From: Acidobacteriota bacterium
GTDB taxonomy: Bacteria; Acidobacteriota; JAAYUB01
Direction: 5' to 3'
NCBI GenBank assembly: GCA_018001935.1
Contig: JAGNHB010000036.1
Coordinates: 1 to 56,876, forward strand
Length of the DNA stretch: 56,876 nt
Part shown: positions 54,749-56,876 of the stretch, one piece after another
How the letters are laid out: each line of letters begins with the position of its first letter
How positions within the stretch are numbered: the stretch's first letter is position 1
Translations under genes and position numbers: made by a program
The notes under the pieces: generated by a model
Told to the model about the DNA's origin: nothing
The model's input: only the letters and a program-made list of their open reading frames with translations
Databases searched by the model: none

Positions 54749-55987
54749 ATGGCCATCATCCGACCTTTTCGCGGCATGCGCCCGAAGCCCGAAGTCGTGG
54801 ACCGCGTGGCGGCTCCCCCCTATGACGTGCTCTCTTCCGAAGAAGCACGGCGGATGGCGGAGGGGAATCCCTTGTCTTTTCTTCACGTCGGGAAGCCGGA
54901 AATCGATCTGGACCCTTCCATCTCTCTTTACGACGAGCGAGTCTACCGCAAGGGGGCGGAGAACTTCCGGCGTTATCTCGAGGACGGTATTTTCTTTCAG
55001 GACCCTTCGCCCTGCTTTTACGTCTATCGTCAGCGGATGGGCGACCATGTTCAGGTTGGCCTTGCGGCAGGTGCATCGGTGGATGACTACGAGTCCGGTG
55101 TCATCAAGAAGCACGAGTTGACACGCGCCGACAAGGAGGACGACCGCACCCGGCACGTGGACATTCTCAATGCCCAGACAGGACCGGTTTTCCTCACCTA
55201 CGCCGCTCGACCCGAGCTTGATGCGATGATGGAGAGTGCCATGAAGGCCGAACCGGCGTATGATTTCATTTCCGCGGATGGAATCGGGCACACCTTCTGG
55301 GTGGTCAGCGATCCGGTTTGGATCAGCCGTGTGCAGGAGCTTTTCAAAGAAATGCCTGCCCTTTACGTCGCCGACGGCCATCACCGCTCTGCCGCCGCTT
55401 GCCGGGTCCGACGGATGCGAAGAGAGAACAACCCGGGCCACAGGGGGGACGAAGAATATAACTTTTTTTACGCCATCATATTCCCGCACGATCAACTCTA
55501 CATCATGGATTACAACCGCGTGGTGAAGGATCTCAACGGCTTGGAGCCCGGGGCCTTCATTGGCAAGGTAGGAGAGAAGTTCACGGTCGAGCCTGCTGAG
55601 CATGGGAAGCCCGGGAAGACGCACTGCTTCGGGATGTACCTTGGCGGGCGGTGGTATCGGTTGAGCGCCCGGGAAGGGACTTTCGACGCCGCCGATCCGG
55701 TTCGGAGCCTTGACGTGAGCATTCTTCAGGACAATCTGCTTGCGCCCATACTCGGGATCGGTGACCCGAGAAAGGACAAGCGGATCGATTTCGTCGGAGG
55801 TATCCGGGGGCTTGGTGAATTGGAGCGACTGGTGAATGAGGGTCGTGCGGCGGTCGCCTTTGCCCTCCACCACACCAGTGTGGCGGAGTTGATGGCCATC
55901 GCGGACGCCGGTCAGATCATGCCCCCGAAATCGACCTGGTTCGAACCCAAGTTGAAGGACGGGCTGGTTAACCATCTCCTCGACTGA
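54749..55987 (+). CDS. DUF1015 family protein
   Basis: 412 residues from the ATG at 54749 (GGAGGAAATTTGACC upstream; a TTG two codons before is also possible). Full-length DUF1015: IIRPFRGMRPKPEVVDRVAAPPYDVLSSEEAR, LSFLHVGKPEIDLDP, YDERVYRKGAENFRRYLEDGI, FYVYRQRMGDHVQVGLAAGASVDDY, KKHELTRADKEDDRTRHVDILNAQTGPVFLTY, the signature LYVADGHHRSAAACRVRR and SLDVSILQDNLLAPILGI. Soluble cytoplasmic protein, function unknown. The D-G-H-H-R motif recalls ParB/SerK-type folds, which is only a suggestion. Divergent from the DUF5752-HTH gene and upstream of the EutN-type gene. Confidence 0.88.
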   Translation: MAIIRPFRGMRPKPEVVDRVAAPPYDVLSSEEARRMAEGNPLSFLHVGKPEIDLDPSISLYDERVYRKGAENFRRYLEDGIFFQDPSPCFYVYRQRMGDHVQVGLAAGASVDDYESGVIKKHELTRADKEDDRTRHVDILNAQTGPVFLTYAARPELDAMMESAMKAEPAYDFISADGIGHTFWVVSDPVWISRVQELFKEMPALYVADGHHRSAAACRVRRMRRENNPGHRGDEEYNFFYAIIFPHDQLYIMDYNRVVKDLNGLEPGAFIGKVGEKFTVEPAEHGKPGKTHCFGMYLGGRWYRLSAREGTFDAADPVRSLDVSILQDNLLAPILGIGDPRKDKRIDFVGGIRGLGELERLVNEGRAAVAFALHHTSVAELMAIADAGQIMPPKSTWFEPKLKDGLVNHLLD

Positions 55988-56024
55988 TCCGCAGGGAGAG
56001 CCCTGGTTCCAGGCTGGCGGAAAA

Positions 56025-56092
56025 GGACACTCAAACCAGTGAGAGAGATGAGTGTCCAGAAGGCACTCACCTCTTGGGATGACTGAGTGTCC
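56025..56092. promoter_or_regulatory. Three TGAGTGTCC boxes before the EutN-type gene
   Basis: GGACACTCA (56025-56033, inverted), TGAGTGTCC (56049-56057), TGAGTGTCC (56084-56092): one inverted and two direct copies of a 9-mer in 68 bases, all exact. The first two can form a hairpin. Located 70-137 bases before the EutN start. Operator-like, unassigned. Confidence 0.4.
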
Positions 56093-56161
56093 TGTGGTTG
56101 GTTGCGGCTTGGCTTGAACTGGGTCGGCCTGCAGGTGACGATGGACCGGCCAGGAGGTCAG

Positions 56162-56437
56162 ATGCGCATCGCCAAGGTTGTCGGCAACGTGGTTGCCACG
56201 GTTAAAGACCCCTCCCTGACCGGGAAGCGGATCCTCCTGATCAGGGAGATCGGTTCGGACGGTCAAATGAAAGGCGAGGCTTTTGCCGCTCTGGATGTGG
56301 CCGGCGTCGGCGCGGGGGAAACGGTCTTCTTCGTTTCGGCGCGGGAGGCGGCCTTCCCCTTTGAACCCGAAGAAGTTCCTGTCGATACCTGCATTCTCGG
56401 GGTTGTCGACCGGATCAACCGGTCATCCGAAGGCTGA
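56162..56437 (+). CDS. EutN/CcmL family bacterial microcompartment vertex protein
   Basis: 91 residues from the ATG at 56162 (AGGAGGTCAG upstream), the normal length. Pentameric shell cap fold: MRIAKVVGNVVATVKDPSLTGKRILLIREI (family GxVVxTxKxxxLxGxKLLLV), AFAALDVAGVGAGETVFFVSAREAA (family D-x-V-G-A-G-x-G-E-x-V), and the last strand PVDTCILGVVDRI. No BMC-domain shell proteins or enzymes are seen in the window, so the compartment, if any, is encoded elsewhere or lies beyond the right edge. It follows the DUF1015 gene by 174 bases on the same strand. Confidence 0.87.
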   Translation: MRIAKVVGNVVATVKDPSLTGKRILLIREIGSDGQMKGEAFAALDVAGVGAGETVFFVSAREAAFPFEPEEVPVDTCILGVVDRINRSSEG

Positions 56438-56574
56438 AGAACCGTTGGATACAGACGGCCTCGAAACAAGTGGCATCGACCGCCGGGTGATAATAAAAAA
56501 AGGAGTTACGGCCCTGTTCTCGGTCGTTTCCCACCTGTTGCGAACTTGTCAGTGCTGATGACCCCGCAATGAGT

Positions 56575-56597
56575 ACCATCGCCCTCCGGGCGATGGT
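56575..56597. repeat. REP-like hairpin next to the transposase remnant
   Basis: ACCATCGCCC (56575-56584), loop TCC, GGGCGATGGT (56588-56597); perfect 10-bp stem. Arms match the CCATCGCCC/GGGCGATGG copies at 46536-46645. It sits ~80 bases beyond the 3' end of the Y1-type transposase gene, as REPs do around their transposases. The rest of 56438-56676 shows no gene. Confidence 0.6.
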
Positions 56598-56676
56598 TCA
56601 ACCCAAGGTTTTACAGCCACTTTCCCGCTTCATTTTCGGGTGTCCCCGAGTCCATCCGTGTTGCCCTTGCGGCGTT

Positions 56677-56876
56677 CTACGTCCGGGCGGGGAGGAAGAG
56701 TCGTCGGCAGGCGGCGACGCCCTGGAACCACTTGAGGCCGGCGGCGCGAGCCAGCTCCGCGAGGCGGCCGGCGCAGCCCACCACCCGGCGGAACCGGCGG
56801 TCGTAGCCCCGCACCGACGCCAGCCACTCCGCCGCGTCCAGCGACAGCCGCTCCAGGATCGGCGCCAGCTCCGCCG
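56677..56876 (-). CDS. C-terminus of a Y1 (HUH) REP-associated/IS200-like transposase, running off the right edge
   Basis: 66 residues to the TAG at 56677-56679: AELAPILERLSLDAAEWLAS, VRGYDRRFRRVVGCAGRLAE, then LKWFQGVAACRRLFLP. This resembles the C-terminal region of the large REP-associated transposase-like proteins of Proteobacteria and Planctomycetes, where '..IP..LAPILERLGLD...W...VR.FGR.FHRA.G..' follows the catalytic Y1 domain. The catalytic HUH and Tyr lie outside the window. Third positions are GC-rich, so the frame is real. The family call rests on memory of the pattern and is moderately sure. Confidence 0.55.
   Translation of the reverse strand, partial: AELAPILERLSLDAAEWLASVRGYDRRFRRVVGCAGRLAELARAAGLKWFQGVAACRRLFLPART

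Noticed and set aside
54578..56266. N-terminal extension of the DUF5752-HTH frame to about 730 residues
   Set aside because: The extension runs antisense through the DUF1015 gene and across the promoter and hairpin; the ATG at 54577 begins the recognisable domain.

Overview
High-GC bacterial chromosome with mostly C-ending codons and closely packed, translationally coupled operons. Two features suggest Acidobacteriota or a close relative: a secreted VWFA protein of the type common in that phylum (32881-33858), and intergenic regions full of degenerate word-like repeats. Lnt, Mpl, LdcA, OmpA and PilT all point to a diderm with meso-DAP peptidoglycan. This is inference from gene content; there is no rRNA in the window.

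Layout. 1-2119 (minus): an unidentified proline-rich N-terminus, CvpA, a GlsB/YeaQ-type protein and a PH-domain membrane protein. 2698-3621: purC. 3780-10288 (minus): one coupled run, pilT > recX > alaS > two tandem DUF3616-like secreted proteins, with a good promoter before pilT. 10368-11190: a REP doublet, tRNA-Pro(TGG) with its promoter, a hexanucleotide repeat, tRNA-Arg(TCT) and a terminator. 11525-18718: a small membrane protein, an unknown secreted protein, a tricorn-like protease, then ogt and lnt. 19160-21694: a JAB/RadC-DinG fusion helicase. 22362-25565: nucleoside salvage (pyrimidine-nucleoside phosphorylase and a CNT transporter carrying an extra C-terminal domain). 26278-27791: an OmpA-like protein and an unknown secreted protein. 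28268-31497 (minus): a QueG-like Fe-S protein, the knotted carbamoyltransferase YgeW, and a nucleotidyltransferase/small-protein pair. 31663-32125: a frameshifted SUKH gene. 32330-37846 (minus): GT39 > ldcA > mpl > VWFA > aroK, every junction overlapping. 37847-38728: 0.9 kb of tandem and palindromic repeats without a gene. 38729-41459: a GT4 glycosyltransferase, a DUF4143 ATPase remnant, a MITE-like element and a group II intron whose reverse transcriptase has lost its N-terminal half. 41606-46527: a membrane protein and two secreted proteins with G-ending codon use. 46676-51241: a single-chain acetyl-CoA carboxylase of 1521 residues. 51538-53947: a C25-like secreted protease and an FN3 protein, both ending in dockerin-like repeats. 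54071-56437: a DUF5752-HTH protein facing a DUF1015 protein, then a lone EutN/CcmL microcompartment vertex protein. 56677-56876: C-terminus of a Y1-type transposase.

What stands out: (i) several overlapping families of non-coding repeats, including GTRG-headed palindromes (REPs) with a Y1 transposase at the right edge and short elements with shared terminal inverted repeats; (ii) a near-perfect hairpin covering the ribosome binding site of the DUF5752-HTH gene, opposite DUF1015; (iii) three unusual fusions (ACC, JAB-DinG, CNT plus FN3-like domain); (iv) decayed genes (SUKH, DUF4143 ATPase, intron RT, a fragment at 22 kb). All assignments come from reading motifs by eye; no database search was possible.
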